Both the position numbers and the translations under genes were made by a program. Shown piece after piece: positions 1 through 10,684 of a DNA stretch of 64,000 nt; the first letter of the stretch is position 1; every line of letters starts with the position of its first letter. Where the stretch lies: positions 11,284,938 through 11,348,937 of the forward strand of contig JAZAYU010000008.1 of the NCBI GenBank assembly GCA_038501625.1, written 5' to 3'. Origin of the DNA: Corbicula japonica (taxonomy: Eukaryota > Mollusca > Bivalvia > Venerida > Cyrenidae). The notes under the pieces were generated by a model. The model ran no database searches and was not told the origin of the DNA. It worked only from the letters and a program-made list of their open reading frames with translations.

Positions 1-325
1 AAGACAATACTCTGTGTTGCTTAAATTAATATTAACTATAATGAATCTGCCATTGTGGTCATATTCCACCGATTCTATATGAAATTCAATAGATGTCTTT
101 ACAAAAATTGAACAACCCCTGCAATTTGTTAGACCGAAAGAGTGGAATAGTTCCCAGTCATTACATTCAGATCTTAAGCGTGTATTAATTTCTATAGTAA
201 AGTGTGTTTCTTGAATAAAAATTATATCAATACACTGTTGTTCTAACCATTCTTTAAATCGTAGCCTTTTACCTAGGTCGCGAAGTCCTTGCACGTTTAA
301 CGATGCAAAGTGTAAAAAGTTACTT
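1..325 (-). CDS. LINE ORF2, endonuclease N-terminus, cut by window edge
   Basis: Read on the minus strand, this stretch encodes the start of an AP-endonuclease domain of a non-LTR retrotransposon. Visible motifs are ASLNVQGLRDLGKRLRF followed by IDIIFIQETHF, where the QET carries the catalytic glutamate. The frame is open to the left edge, so the rest of ORF2 (endonuclease, then reverse transcriptase) should lie outside the window. In the element this enzyme nicks target DNA to prime reverse transcription. ORF1 of the same element lies about 800 bp upstream on the same strand. No convincing ATG is visible in the frame, so the start is not assigned. The family is probably an L1/Tx1- or jockey-like LINE; the clade cannot be settled without the RT. 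Confidence 0.8.
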
Positions 326-1118
326 TTGATGACATGTTTGCAACAATACATTATCAAGAAGTTAAACAAAGATCAAAATACATGGACAACATGCAGCCCA
401 TATATACATGTAATCACATATACATACATTGTACTAAAAGAAAAAAAGAAAGAAACATGTACACATATGCATACATATATCCGTACAGACATACATATAC
501 ACATATACGCCGCAACATGTATACCTGTTTTGTATAATTTTATTACATAAAACAAGATCACCATTAATGCCACAAGCATATTATTGAAGGTAATATGTTC
601 TCTACTAGTCTGAATATATATCTACGCTGTGCACAGTATATATGTGTATATTTGCAATACATAACATACTACTATCATAAACATATTATTATAGGTCATG
701 AATATTCTGCATAGTATGAGTATATTGACGTCCTGCAGCATATATATCGTGCACAGTCATAACCCATAAGACACTATATTGCGTCTATTTATAGTTCTAC
801 ATTTATATAATTATTTATTCCGGTGATAACAAACATAAAAGTTTGAAACTTCAAAGATGAGTTCATATAGCGTCAATATGTAACTATATAATGTTTGTAC
901 ATATTCACTATATTTTATATGTATAAATTTTTATATTATTATATTTATTTAGAGATATATTTCTATATTTATATATTTTTCACTGTTTATGTAAATATAT
1001 TTTCCGCATCTGCGATGCAAAGTCATAATATCCATTTTCATAAATCCACGTCCGTTAAACGATATAATATTCCGTATATCCATCTGTAGATAACCTGCTT
1101 TAAAAGTTATTTACTATG
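326..1118. other. AT-rich spacer inside the minus-strand LINE
   Basis: The stretch between ORF2 and ORF1 of the minus-strand LINE is low complexity, dominated by ATACAT and TATATA runs. Short ORFs here consist of such repeats and have no recognisable domain. About 800 bp is long for an inter-ORF spacer, so simple-sequence expansion or a separate insertion is possible. Confidence 0.6.
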
Positions 1119-2076
1119 TTAGGGTTTCTTTTGTGTACCATCAATCGGCGTAGGTGGTGATCTCTCCGTGATTTTCACGTTTCTTTCCTTGGTAGGAGTT
1201 TCACGCGCACTCGTCGCTGATGACATAAAGCTATTTATCGCCGGTTGTCCCGTTATATTTTTAGATTTTCTTGCTTTTTGCGAGGATTTCTTGTTTTGCT
1301 GATTCTGATTATCAGACGGCGGCACGTTTTTTGTGTTTCCACGATTTTGCGTGCGCTGGCTGATCAATCTTGTTTACGACGGGTTGAGTGTCTGACTCGT
1401 TATCCGAGTCATCCGAGCTAGAGTCTCCTTTAGGGAAGCTTTCATCGGGACATTCACTAGCCTTTTGACCAGATTTATTGCAATTTTTGCATACCCACTC
1501 GTTTGGGCAATTCATGAAAACATGTCCATCTTGCATACATTTGGAACATGGTTTGGAGTTTTTTAATTCGTTTTTGTTTTGTCCGGTATGTAGGACTCTT
1601 GCAGTGAACCTCCCAAAAGTCATAAATTGGGAAAGGGGTTCAGTTAGGGTTGTCGTTTTGACGATAGCTATGCGATCTCCGGTTGCACAATTAGTAAGTT
1701 TACCATTGATACGCAGTTTGTCTCTATATGCTGATATAATTTCTATGCCATTTAGAGTCAGAACTCTGTTAATAAAACCGTCATCGACTGAAAGGGGGAT
1801 GTTTTTGATTCTAACTAGCGTGGTATTTTCATTGTCGAGACGATGTGGATTGGTATTGAGGACGGGAATCCATTTCCCTCTAAGCGGTACCCCATTGGCC
1901 ATCAATGCCACTTTATCTTCTAAATTGTCTAAATATATACGCCACATACCTCTAACTCTTTGCAGTCCGGTAATATGTGATGAATCAATTACCTCTGAAA
2001 TTGATTGGTATAGGAAGGATTCACAGGTAGCCAATATGCTAAAAATAGATTCCCTGATAAGAACTGACCTTAGCAA
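1119..2076 (-). pseudogene. LINE ORF1 (gag-like, CCHC zinc knuckles), frameshifted
   Basis: The main frame, 2076 down to 1312, encodes 254 residues. It has an RRM-like N-terminal half and, near residues 175-210, two zinc knuckles. The first is canonical (CSKCMQDGHVFMNC). In the second (CKNCNKSGQKASEC) the expected histidine is glutamine. An acidic Ser/Asp tail follows. The frame then ends, while an overlapping frame at 1367-1119 continues with a basic, Gln/Asn/Ser-rich tail. I read this as one protein broken by a frameshift near 1312-1367. ORF1 proteins of this type bind the element's RNA. The start used by the open frame is not certain. It belongs with the ORF2 fragment at 1-325 on the same strand. 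Confidence 0.75.
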
Positions 2077-2132
2077 CCGTTGCTAGCGGTACAAATTTTG
2101 TATCACTTGCATGCAGTTTACTATAGATTTGC

Positions 2133-2385
2133 ATGTGTTTAGGTATGGATCTGCAACCAAATTCTTCTAAAAAATACTTTGTTAGGAAAAAACATTGTTG
2201 CTATGGTGTTTGTAAAAGTGACTCGAGGTATGCAGACAAAGATGACATGAAAGATGTATTTTTATACCATTTCCAAACCCAAAAACAAATGAACAGAAGT
2301 GCAAAAAGTGGATAAGTGCTTGTGGTCGGGAGTATTATACTATTGACAAAGTGAAACATTGGATATATATGCAGTAAACATCAAT
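2133..2385 (+). pseudogene. THAP-type zinc-finger remnant
   Basis: Conceptual pieces in three frames give a THAP (C2CH) domain. The Cys pair is in KKHCCYGVCKSDSRYADKDD, then FIPFPNPKTNEQKCKKW with the typical FP motif and invariant Trp, then ISACGREYYTIDKVKHW, and finally CSKH at 2370-2381. Frame changes near 2260 and 2367 and a stop after the Trp-rich segment break it. THAP domains bind DNA in P-element-like transposases and in host factors derived from them. Nothing after about 2385 extends the protein, so this is an isolated N-terminal relic. It may come from a transposase or a gene of the host THAP family; the sequence cannot tell. Confidence 0.65.
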
Positions 2386-2567
2386 GGAAATAATAATGTC
2401 CTTCTCTCCCCCAGCTTCAATGCATGCCCAGCATTTGAAAAACAAAGACAGCAACACTGAACAATATATTTAATTACTACACTTGATTAAGTATTATCTC
2501 TGAATTACTGGTATCAATAGCTACATATAAAATAACCAGGGATCTTCATTTTACAATATTGAACATC

Positions 2568-2578
2568 AATATACAGAT
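2568..2578. repeat. Left target-site duplication of the plus-strand LINE
   Basis: AATATACAGAT here is repeated exactly at 6852-6862, on the other side of the LINE. Confidence 0.8.
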
Positions 2579-2996
2579 GGGTTCCAAGGGTTGTCATCGC
2601 CGGGGTGGCAATGTTGGATAAGCTCCCATTGCTTAAAAGTGCTCCCAATGGCTTGCGTAAAATATAGCCTCTGACTACCAAGTCCAGCTCCTGGCCTGCA
2701 AGCGTGGCTTGTAACTAGCCTGGCGGACCTGCTACTACTGACAGGAGAAGGGGCGAAGGCGGACCTGTGGCACCATAACCACTGCTTCGGGTAGATGGAG
2801 CTCGTTAGCCAGGGAAGGCAGTCTGTCTAGGAGAAGGAAAACTCTTATTCCAAACCAAGGGAGACAACCCTTCCAAAAAACACCACTGCCTTGTGGTCAG
2901 TCGTTGGGTCGACAAAAGGCTTTGTGAGATGTAACCCTAATCAACCTAGAGAGTTAAAATCGGAGATGCTGGGCCATTGGCACTCTCTAACAAACC
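2579..2996 (+). promoter_or_regulatory. LINE 5' leader
   Basis: About 420 bp, more GC-rich than the surroundings, between the left TSD and the first ATG of the endonuclease ORF. No ORF1 is seen. Full-length LINEs of this group carry an internal promoter here; that role is inferred. Confidence 0.5.
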
Positions 2997-4058
2997 ATGG
3001 CATCACGTAACTACGCTATGACTACACGATCATATGGTATTCATCGATGTGGTGCTGGATCTTTGGAATCCCTCCAGGGAGATACAGTGCCGGGCTCTGA
3101 GTCTCGACAGAGTCCACTCAGAGCTACTGGGGGTCACTCCTTTTATCATACCAAGAGGAGAACAAAGGGCTACAACAAGCCAAGGAGGAGGAAAGTCCAA
3201 CAGCAACACTTCAAAGTGATGCATTGGAACGCAGAAGGAGTCTTCAACAAAAAGACTGAACTACAGCACTTCCTTCATGAGAATGACATTAATGTCTGTT
3301 GCATTCAGGAAACACCCCTGCAACCAGCGAAATCCTTTAAGGTCAGAGGATACCAGTGCTTCCGAAGCGACAGGGCTGGTAGAAAGAAAGGAGGCATCAT
3401 GACATTAGTCAGGAACAACATCAATGCTATCCAGACTAAAACGCATATGGATGACTCGGAATTCCAAGTACTGAGCCTCAGAAAGAATGACTTCGAACTG
3501 ACTCTTGTGAACATGTACTCTCCAAACGACAAAGCTCTATCCCTAGACCATATTCCAACAGAGGCAACAAACTTCATGGTTGTTGGAGACTTCAATAGTC
3601 ACTCACAAAGCTGTGGATATGACCACTTGGACAGCCGTGGAGAGGAAGTGGAAACCTGGCAGGATGACAACAGGCTGAACCTCATCAATCAGCCTGAGGA
3701 TCCCCCAACTTTTTACTCCAGAAGATGGCACACAACATCAACGCCTGACCTTGCCTTCTGTACTGACGACATACATGGACATGTCCAGAGGGAAGTCTCT
3801 GAACAGCTCGGAGGCAGTGATCATCGCCCAGTCCACCTCATATTGGACCACACTGTCTCTACGTCATCTAGCCTACCCAGATGGAACTACAAGAAGGCCG
3901 ATTGGTCCCTTTTCCAGTCTGTGAGTGATGAACTCTGCAAAGACATCAGAGTTGAAGGCAGAGACATAAACAAGATAGTCAGAGACTTCAATCAATGTAT
4001 CCTCAAGTCAGCACAGCAGTCCATCCCTAGAGGTGCGAGGAAAGACTACAAGCCATAG
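2997..4058 (+). pseudogene. LINE ORF2 part 1: AP endonuclease
   Basis: 353 codons from the ATG at 2997. After a basic N-terminal stretch of about 75 residues come the APE motifs: VMHWNAEGVFNKKTE, CCIQET (catalytic Glu), VVGDFNSHSQ and GGSDHRPVHL (catalytic Asp-His). It ends at an in-frame TAG at 4056-4058, and the same frame continues for 492 codons after it with the linker to the reverse transcriptase. The stop is therefore a point mutation in what was one polyprotein. Confidence 0.85.
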
Positions 4059-5458
4059 TGGAGTGAGCAGTTAGAGGAGCTGCCAACCAAGTTGTCCGAA
4101 GCCAGACTGGAAGCCGAAAACAATCCCTCACAGGAGGCAAACCTCAACCTACAGCATGCCAAGGCCAAATTCCTCAGGCATAAGCTAGAGGCCCAAAGAA
4201 AGAGCTGGAGAAACAAGACAGCTTCACTTAACCTCGAGAGAGATGGTCGTAAGTTGTGGAGGTTAACGAAACAACTGAACGACGACCAAGACAAAGCGAG
4301 AGGCCCAGTCACCCTGGAAGAGGAAGGAAAGCTGTTAATGGGCAAACAAGCGGCAAATGTCTTTGCAGAAAACTACAGAGATGTCAGTGACATCCCCATC
4401 AACAGAGAACGACAGAGAGAAGCCAGAAGAGAACAAAGGGACAGGAAAACAGCTAAGGGTACGTCAGAGTGTATGGACTCGCGCCTGACACTACACGAGC
4501 TACAGACAGCTCTCAGACAGCTGAAGACCAAAAAATCTCCAGGTCCAGACGGTATCACCAACGAGATGCTGTCACACTTGTGCAATACAGCAATGTGCAA
4601 ACTCCTGGACATCTACAACTACAGCTGGAAACAAGGGCAGCTACCTCAGATCTGGAGAGAGGCGACAATGATCCCTATACTCAAGAAAGGGAAGGACCCA
4701 AAGAAGGCAGCCAGCTACCGTCCGATCAGCCTCACCAGCTGTGTAGTAAAGACAATGGAGAGGATTGTAAATACACGCCTGAAGTGGTACCTGGAGACCA
4801 ACGACCTGCTGGCATCTGAACAGGCTGGTTTCCGACAATTTCGTTCCACAGAAGACCAGACTTCATACCTAGCACAGGAAGTAGAAGATGCCTTTCAAGA
4901 AAACAAGGTGGTCCTTACAGCATGGATCGACCTACAGAGAGCATTCGACAAAGTCTGGACAGAAGGGCTACAAGTGAAGCTCATGAGGAATGGAGTTGGT
5001 GGGGCCATGCTGCAATGGATCAACTCGTATCTGTTCAACAGAAGAGCCAGAGTCAGCCTGAGCCAAGCCAACAGTAGGAAGTTTCTGCTACGCCATGGTG
5101 TCCCACAAGGTGTAGTCCTGTCCCCGACACTCTTCCTGGTCTTCATCACTGACCTGGTGTCTGAACTGCCAAAGGGAGTCTATGCTGCTCTCTATGCTGA
5201 TGACCTGGTGCTATGGTGCAAAGAAGAACACGCCTCTACAGCCACGTACAGAATGCAAGGAGCTATGGACACACTTGCAGCATGGGCCGAAGACTGGTGC
5301 GTTACAATCAACAAGGAGAAGTCGTCTACCACACTGTTCACCTTGTCAACAAAGAAAGCTGGGAAGGTTATGCTGGCTGGAACACTACTGAAGGAGGAAG
5401 ACGAAGCCACATACCTTGGGGTCACGTTTGATAAGCGGCAGACTTGGAAACCACACCA
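4059..5458 (+). pseudogene. LINE ORF2 part 2: reverse transcriptase
   Basis: Same frame as the endonuclease. Motifs in order are SPGPDGITNEML, SYRPISLTSCVVKTMERIVN, AWIDLQRAFDKVW, HGVPQGVVLSPTLF and the catalytic ALYADDLVLW. The frame runs to 5534, but homology leaves it near 5450-5460, after TYLGVTFDKRQTWKPH, where the sequence moves to the next frame. The reverse transcriptase copies element RNA at the nicked chromosomal target. The active-site Asp pair is intact; the copy is disabled by the stop at 4056 and the frameshift. Confidence 0.85.
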
Positions 5459-6265
5459 ACCGTGTAGAAGGGACGGCACGAAGAAAACTAGCCATGATGC
5501 GCAAACTTGCTGGAACAACCTGGGGTGCGAATGAGCAAATATTGAAGACCATCTATCAGGGCACAGTACGACCCACAATGGAATATAGCTCAGCCACATG
5601 GTCCACATCAGCCAAGACGAACCAGCAAGCCTTAGACAAAGTACAAAATCAGGCATTGCGCATTATCACAGGGGCCACCAAGTCTACACCAATTGCCTTC
5701 ATGGAGAAACTGACTGGAATCCAACCACTTCATGAAAGAAGACAAACCAAAGTCCTTCTCCAGGCAAACAAGTACAAGTCGCTCCCAGATCACCGCATGA
5801 GGAACAGGCTTGAGGGATTCACCAAGAACCGCCTTAAGCGCTCCGGCTTTGTACATGAAGCAAAGAAGCTGAATAGAGAGTACGCCTCTGAACTAAACAT
5901 ACAAACAATTCCCTTGGGCCGAGCAGACATCACCAACCCTACAGCCAATGACCTGTCTGCAGTGAAAGTGGCACTTGCTATTCCTGGACTTGACATGGGC
6001 AAACAAGAAAATGAGACCATCCGTAGAAGTCTGACACTTGCGACTATCTACGCAGACTATCCTTTAGACAGATGGACCCATGTATATACAGATGGGTCAG
6101 CCACTAGAGCTATTAAAGATGGAGGCGCTGGTATTCATATAACATTCCCGTCAGGCCAGAAATCGGCCCATTACATTGCCACTGGGAAGCACTGTAGCAA
6201 CTACAGAGCAGAGACTGAAGCGCTCATGAAGGCAGTCTCTCTGATTGAAGATTCAGCAGAAGAGG
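5459..6265 (+). pseudogene. LINE ORF2 part 3: thumb/connection and RNase H start
   Basis: Second frame of the broken polyprotein. It reads NRVEGTARRKLAMMRKLAG, through TVRPTMEYSSATWS typical of I-group LINEs, to the first half of RNase H: HVYTDGSATRAIKDGGAG (first catalytic Asp) and NYRAETEAL (catalytic Glu). Homology leaves this frame around 6250-6275. Confidence 0.8.
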
Positions 6266-6835
6266 GTAACCTCTGTAGTCTTCCTCACAGACGCAAGATC
6301 AGTTCTGGAGACTCTGCAAAGCAACAATGTTCCTGAACTAGCACAAGCCGTGAACAAGCTTGGGTCTTCCCGCAATGTTGCCCTTCAGTGGATACCATCT
6401 CACTGTGGAGTGCCCGGAAATGAGGAGGCTGACAAGCTGGCTAGGTTAGGAGCCCAGTTAGAGCAACCAGATAACCAGGTGACATACAAGGAGAAAGCCA
6501 CCATCATTAAGGCTCTCACAAAGACCAGACAGGAAGCAGATGCCTACCACATGTTAAACAGACCAGAGCAGGTGATGATGGTGAGGTTACGCTCAGGGCA
6601 TAACAGACTGAATGCACACATGTGTAGGAAGTATAAATTGGTGCCATCCCCAATATGTCCCTGCGGAGAAGAGGACCAGACTGCAGAGCACATCCTCCAA
6701 CGATGTAAACGATATGACCAAGAGCGAGAAGCAACGTGGCCACAAGGTGCAACAATCCAGCAGAAACTGTATGGAGATGTTGACGACCTACGGAGGACCA
6801 CAACTTTCATCGCGGATGCTGGAGTGGTCGTGTAG
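6266..6835 (+). pseudogene. LINE ORF2 part 4: RNase H end and Cys-His tail
   Basis: Third frame. VVFLTDARSVLETLQ carries the third RNase H Asp, and HCGVPGNEEADKLARLGA the His-Asp end of the fold. A C-terminal CPCGEEDQTAEHILQRC Cys-His motif follows, common to LINEs of this kind. The stop lies at 6833-6835, just before the element end. Confidence 0.8.
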
Positions 6836-6851
6836 AGCGAACGCCAAGAAG

Positions 6852-6862
6852 AATATACAGAT
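6852..6862. repeat. Right target-site duplication of the plus-strand LINE
   Basis: Exact copy of 2568-2578. It fixes the element end just after AACGCCAAGAAG. Confidence 0.8.
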
Positions 6863-8615
6863 AAGATTAGCCATGATACAATCATATAGATGTGAAACTG
6901 CACCTGTTTCCTCTAGCTCAAGATTATGTAAATGTATGCTTACACTGCTTGATATGAAAATTCTATTTAGTATTATAATTTATTATTCTATAACATAACA
7001 AATGCATTTCAATGATTTTGTTTTAAATATTATTAAAAAAATCAAACAACATATACAATGATACAAAACAGTCATGTTTCTCAACTGTAATTAAAGGAAA
7101 TATATAAAGTGGATGTTGCTTCGCTGTCAATTAATTCTTGCTTTTTTCCTGACAAATTTAAACCTCGACACTATAACCAATGTTTTAATTCAACATTTGA
7201 ATGCTCAGCAATGTCAGATGAGCGAAACTTAGCTCTCCAGGTACATCATTTTCTGTTAGATTTACAGCAAATATCTTATCACAAACAGCCATTGTTTACA
7301 TTGTGTTGTACCACATGTGTATCACATGATACAGATAACACTAATTGATGACGTAGTTGTGAATCCTTCCTATAGTTCCGAGTGTTTAAGCCACTCATCT
7401 TGATTTGGCCTTCTATTACCGAATATCGACTTCTCCTGCATGAAAACAAGAGGGACGCCATTTTGCTTTTCACCTTCACTCACAACGATAAATCCATCAC
7501 TGGTTTCATCAGATATAGACATTTTTATCCACTTTTATAGCGAAGATTATTTCCTGAAAGCAGTTATTTTCCACCTGAATACAGTTCAGATTTTCAGAAA
7601 ACGTTCCTTGCTTTAGAAAAATACTATTTATTGACACCGTAGTAAACACACACCTTAGCAAGCGCTACCACGTGACCAAAAAAAAAAAAGTTCGTAGTCC
7701 TTCGGAAAAAAAGAACAAATCGTATCCAAGAATCATCAGCACTCTTATGTTTGGAACTTTGTTGTGTTGTTGTCAAGGAAGGTAATGGAAAAAAGCTCCT
7801 TGAACTTGAATGTTTTCTAGCTTATAAGGGGTTCGAAAAGAAAAATTATTAAATGTATTTTTAATGTTGTCCGTGTAACCCAGACAATTAAATTACCGCT
7901 CGCTTATTTCCGTGTATGTTTCCATTCGTCTGCTCATAGTGTTTTGTGTACGTATTTAATAATAGCAGAATGTTGTTGGCTGCTTTATTAAGATTAAATG
8001 ATACTCTGATGAATCTGTATTGTTCTGCCATTATACTTGAATAGTTATGCTAGCAACAAAAGATAGCAAGTTAACGCTTACAAAACAATACTGTGTGTCC
8101 CCTCTCAGGCAACGCATTAACATTTAGTTTACTTCTTGGAATAAAATGAGATTCTTGGTATATGAACAGACATACTGTTCATACTATTTCGGAAATTTAT
8201 GAACAAATCGCATCGTAGACTCGCTGATACATTCATATTTGGAATTTTATTTTGTAAAAACTCTGGGAAAATATGACAAAAGCTTCGTGAAATTTGGAAT
8301 GCTTTCCAGCTTATTTGGGATTTGAGAAGAAAAAAAATGTTGAATATAATTTTTAACTTGGCGCAGGTAAAATATAAGTAGTAAAAAGGGCCGTAACTCC
8401 TGCCTGACTGAAGCAATCTGGTTTATTGGTTAAAGTTGCCGGGAGTTCACATCATTCCAACCAGGTTTAACGAATGATAACGGCTTTCTCAAAGATGTAG
8501 AGCGGGCATAGTAAATTTTGTCAAATATTCAGAATTGAAGAATCATTATTGAAGACATTAGCAATATGCGTGTTCATCAGCATTCTTTATCAAATCATTT
8601 CCGGTGGCATGGGTT
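6863..8615. other. Non-coding, with a diverged duplication
   Basis: No coding exon is seen. Segments 7740-7870 and 8225-8365 are diverged copies of one unit: both read 'ttggaa-ttt', then 'aaagct-c-tgaa-ttggaatg-ttt-agctta', then 'gagaagaaaaa-t-tt-aa'. The rest is AT-rich sequence with no feature I can support. Confidence 0.5.
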
Positions 8616-8619
8616 TAAG

Positions 8620-9112
8620 AGTTTATGAAGGTTTATGGGGAAATCTTTTCTTAAAAGAACATAGAAGCTCGATTTGTTTCTTTTTACTCCACTTGCTCTG
8701 GTCTCGGTAAGGTCATTGAGTACCCGCCATTTGGCTTTGCAATCCCATTAGCTTCTTATGTTTTATATGTTTGAGTTCGTTTGCATGCAACATTGTTGAG
8801 CCGATGGATGGGTTGGAGTTCACCAAGACAACTTGTACTTGTTTTGTGATACGAAAATCTGTTGGGGCAAGTGTGAGGTTGGTGCACCCTAGAACCTGGT
8901 TTAAACCCCCAGTGGCAATTTGTTTTCCCACTGACCGTTCCAAGGCGGTATCCCCAAAGGTTCTCTTTTTCGTTAGTTGTTTGTGGCGTTCTATTTAAAT
9001 TGACATACTTATAACAAACATTCTCTCTCTCTCTCTCTTCCTCTCTTCTTTTTCGCTGCGTGGGGAAGCTGTGTTTTGTGAGTGTGGCGATTCCTGAAAT
9101 GCATATATTACT
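8620..9112 (+). repeat. Dispersed repeat family A, copy 1
   Basis: About 490 bp, starting near GAAGCTCGATTTGTTTC, through TGGTCTCGGTAAG and GCACCCTAGAACCTGG, to GGCGATTCCTGAAATGCATA. A second full copy lies at 27195-27675 and an inverted one at 30145-30720, with fragments at 18735-18830, 24590-24880 and 63075-63135. No ORF is conserved between copies. A (CT)n tract lies at about 9022-9041. It could be a SINE, a MITE or an LTR fragment; no terminal repeat or TSD was identified. Confidence 0.8.
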
Positions 9113-9573
9113 TTTTTGTCCATTCTGACAAAGTTTAGTGAAGATCGAAATAAGGTATTACAAATTAGAAATCGAACTTTTTTCTTTAAGCAAGTTGTTA
9201 TTAAAGAGACGTAACTAGAGAGGGAATGTCACACTTAGATCTGGATAGTTGTCGAATTCGGTGCCAAGATATGATGACGGACAAGCCTTTTTAGTTAAAT
9301 ACCAGCAATTTAAGACCCTCAATGGCGATTGCTGTCGTTTCCGATTTCACAACGTTATGAATTTATAGTGCGCGCCGTTTTGAATGTAACACGGTCGCAT
9401 TTTGCAAACTCGGTCGTTGACTGAAGACTGACATTAGTTGATTCACAATTATTAGTTAACAAAGAAATGATCTCCCTTGTCTAATACTTACTTTGAGGCA
9501 AAACAAGCCTAAAAGCGATAACGTTGCCAACGGTGCACACGTAAATTTCATAACGCTGTAAATCGGAAACTAC
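9113..9573. other. Non-coding with a small inverted repeat
   Basis: 9337-9365 and 9543-9571 are imperfect inverted copies of about 29 bp (GTTTCCGATTT, ACGTTATGAATTT and its complement). This may be a small fold-back element ending just where the larger 9579 element begins. No gene is seen. Confidence 0.5.
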
Positions 9574-9578
9574 TGAAA

Positions 9579-10272
9579 CACAGGGGGTAGACCAACATAT
9601 GTATTTCAAAGTGGGCTCCGCCTAAAATAATATGTTGTACTACCGGGATTCCATATGTTAGTCGAAAATCGACGAGAAAACGGTAGGTGACTTAGTTGTT
9701 TTCGATCACAGTTAATATTTCAATGTAGGATTTTGAAAAATTCTCAAATCTATTCGCCGTGGTATACATTTCGGAGTCTGAAGATGCAAAGTTTAGTTTT
9801 GTACCTGGATTAATCGTGTAGAAATCGTTTTTCTAGTCCTGACCTAAATCTGTCAACATTGTCTCTATCTGTCGGTTTTCGCTAGATTTTGGTTATACTG
9901 ATAAGATAATGGTACAATTTTGTCATATAATGAAAATTTACAATTAGGAGGACCCTAACGGACAGTTTGTTTTGGTCACAGACAAGAAAGAAGACACCAG
10001 ATATAAACAAATTCAAATTGGGCTCCATATGTTGTCGTGGATTCCATATGTTGTATTTTTTCATGAAATCTTATGGAGATATTGTTGACGCGAAGTCGTC
10101 TCTTATTTAATAATAAATGGATATTCATGAGTATTATAAAGTAGCTGAATGTATTTAAGACGGAGCTGTTCGATAATCATGAATATCTTGCCAGGGTTTA
10201 TTATTTACTAAGGACAATCGTGGGTGTAAGTAGTCATAGATCCTACTCCTATTAGTATGTTAAATTATTCAC
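9579..10272 (+). repeat. Left inverted arm
   Basis: Pairs with 16311-17000. Homology stops at ATTATTCAC (10264-10272). Unique sequence 10273-10482 follows, up to the TSD of the BEL insertion. Confidence 0.9.
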
Positions 10273-10487
10273 ATCCGGAGAAAGTAACGGGCTTCTCCTT
10301 TGACCAACTGCCCCTAAGCCTGTATTCGGTGTCGAAGAAATGATTCCTGAAAATTACAATAATAACAGATCTTCATTATAATGGCAAGATTCGTTTACAC
10401 AGGACTGCTTAACAATTGAAAGTCAGATGTAGTTTAAAGGCGTATTTTTATACCGCAAGGGAGTCCGCAAGGGAGTAAAACTCAGAT

Positions 10488-10659
10488 TGTCACGTAGTTA
10501 CATGGACTTTGAAGTCGCGCCATTATCGGCGTCACGTTAAGAAACGCGCAATATATATTACCATGTTTTGACGTCTGCGACGTCACTTGTTTATACTTCC
10601 GTAAAGAAAACAGTCAAACAGTTCAGCAGTCTTTCTCTCATTTTATTGTCTACACGACA
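10488..10659 (+). repeat. 5' LTR of the BEL element
   Basis: 172 bp, from TGTCACGTAGTTACATGG to TTGTCTACACGACA. It matches 16053-16224 throughout. It contains two TGACGTC/TGACGTCA-like (CRE-type) sites around 10568-10584 and AATATATATTA at about 10550, which may act as a TATA region. The promoter role is inferred. Confidence 0.95.
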
Positions 10660-10674
10660 TTTTGGTGCCGTGAC
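10660..10674 (+). other. Primer-binding site region
   Basis: TTTTGGTGCCGTGAC directly follows the 5' LTR, where LTR retrotransposons bind the priming tRNA 3' end. TTTGGTGCCG is a usual start in BEL/Pao elements. The tRNA is not identified. Confidence 0.6.
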
Positions 10675-10684
10675 AAAAAAGCAA

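Larger units (their letters stand above)
2579..6851 (+). mobile_element. Non-LTR retrotransposon with RNase H, I-group-like, inactivated
   Basis: A LINE copy bounded by an 11-bp direct repeat, AATATACAGAT, at 2568-2578 and 6852-6862. It has a GC-rich leader, then endonuclease, reverse transcriptase, RNase H and a terminal Cys-His motif. The 3' end lies only 16 bp after the stop and ends in a short AAGAAG tail, as in I-type LINEs that end in simple repeats. One in-frame stop and two frameshifts inactivate it. No ORF1 is present. The domain order and RNase H place it in the I superfamily; a Nimb or LOA assignment is a guess. Confidence 0.9.

Noticed and set aside
1478..2086. 202-codon plus-strand ORF
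   Set aside because: Shadow of the minus-strand LINE ORF1.
9579..9600. Recombination-signal-like end as evidence of a RAG-related transposon
   Set aside because: Only the first five bases and the TSD length agree; no nonamer and no transposase. Kept only as a low-ranked lead.
10568..10684. Upstream extension of the BEL ORF into the LTR
   Set aside because: The frame is open but starts at TTG inside the LTR; the first ATG after the primer site is at 10685.
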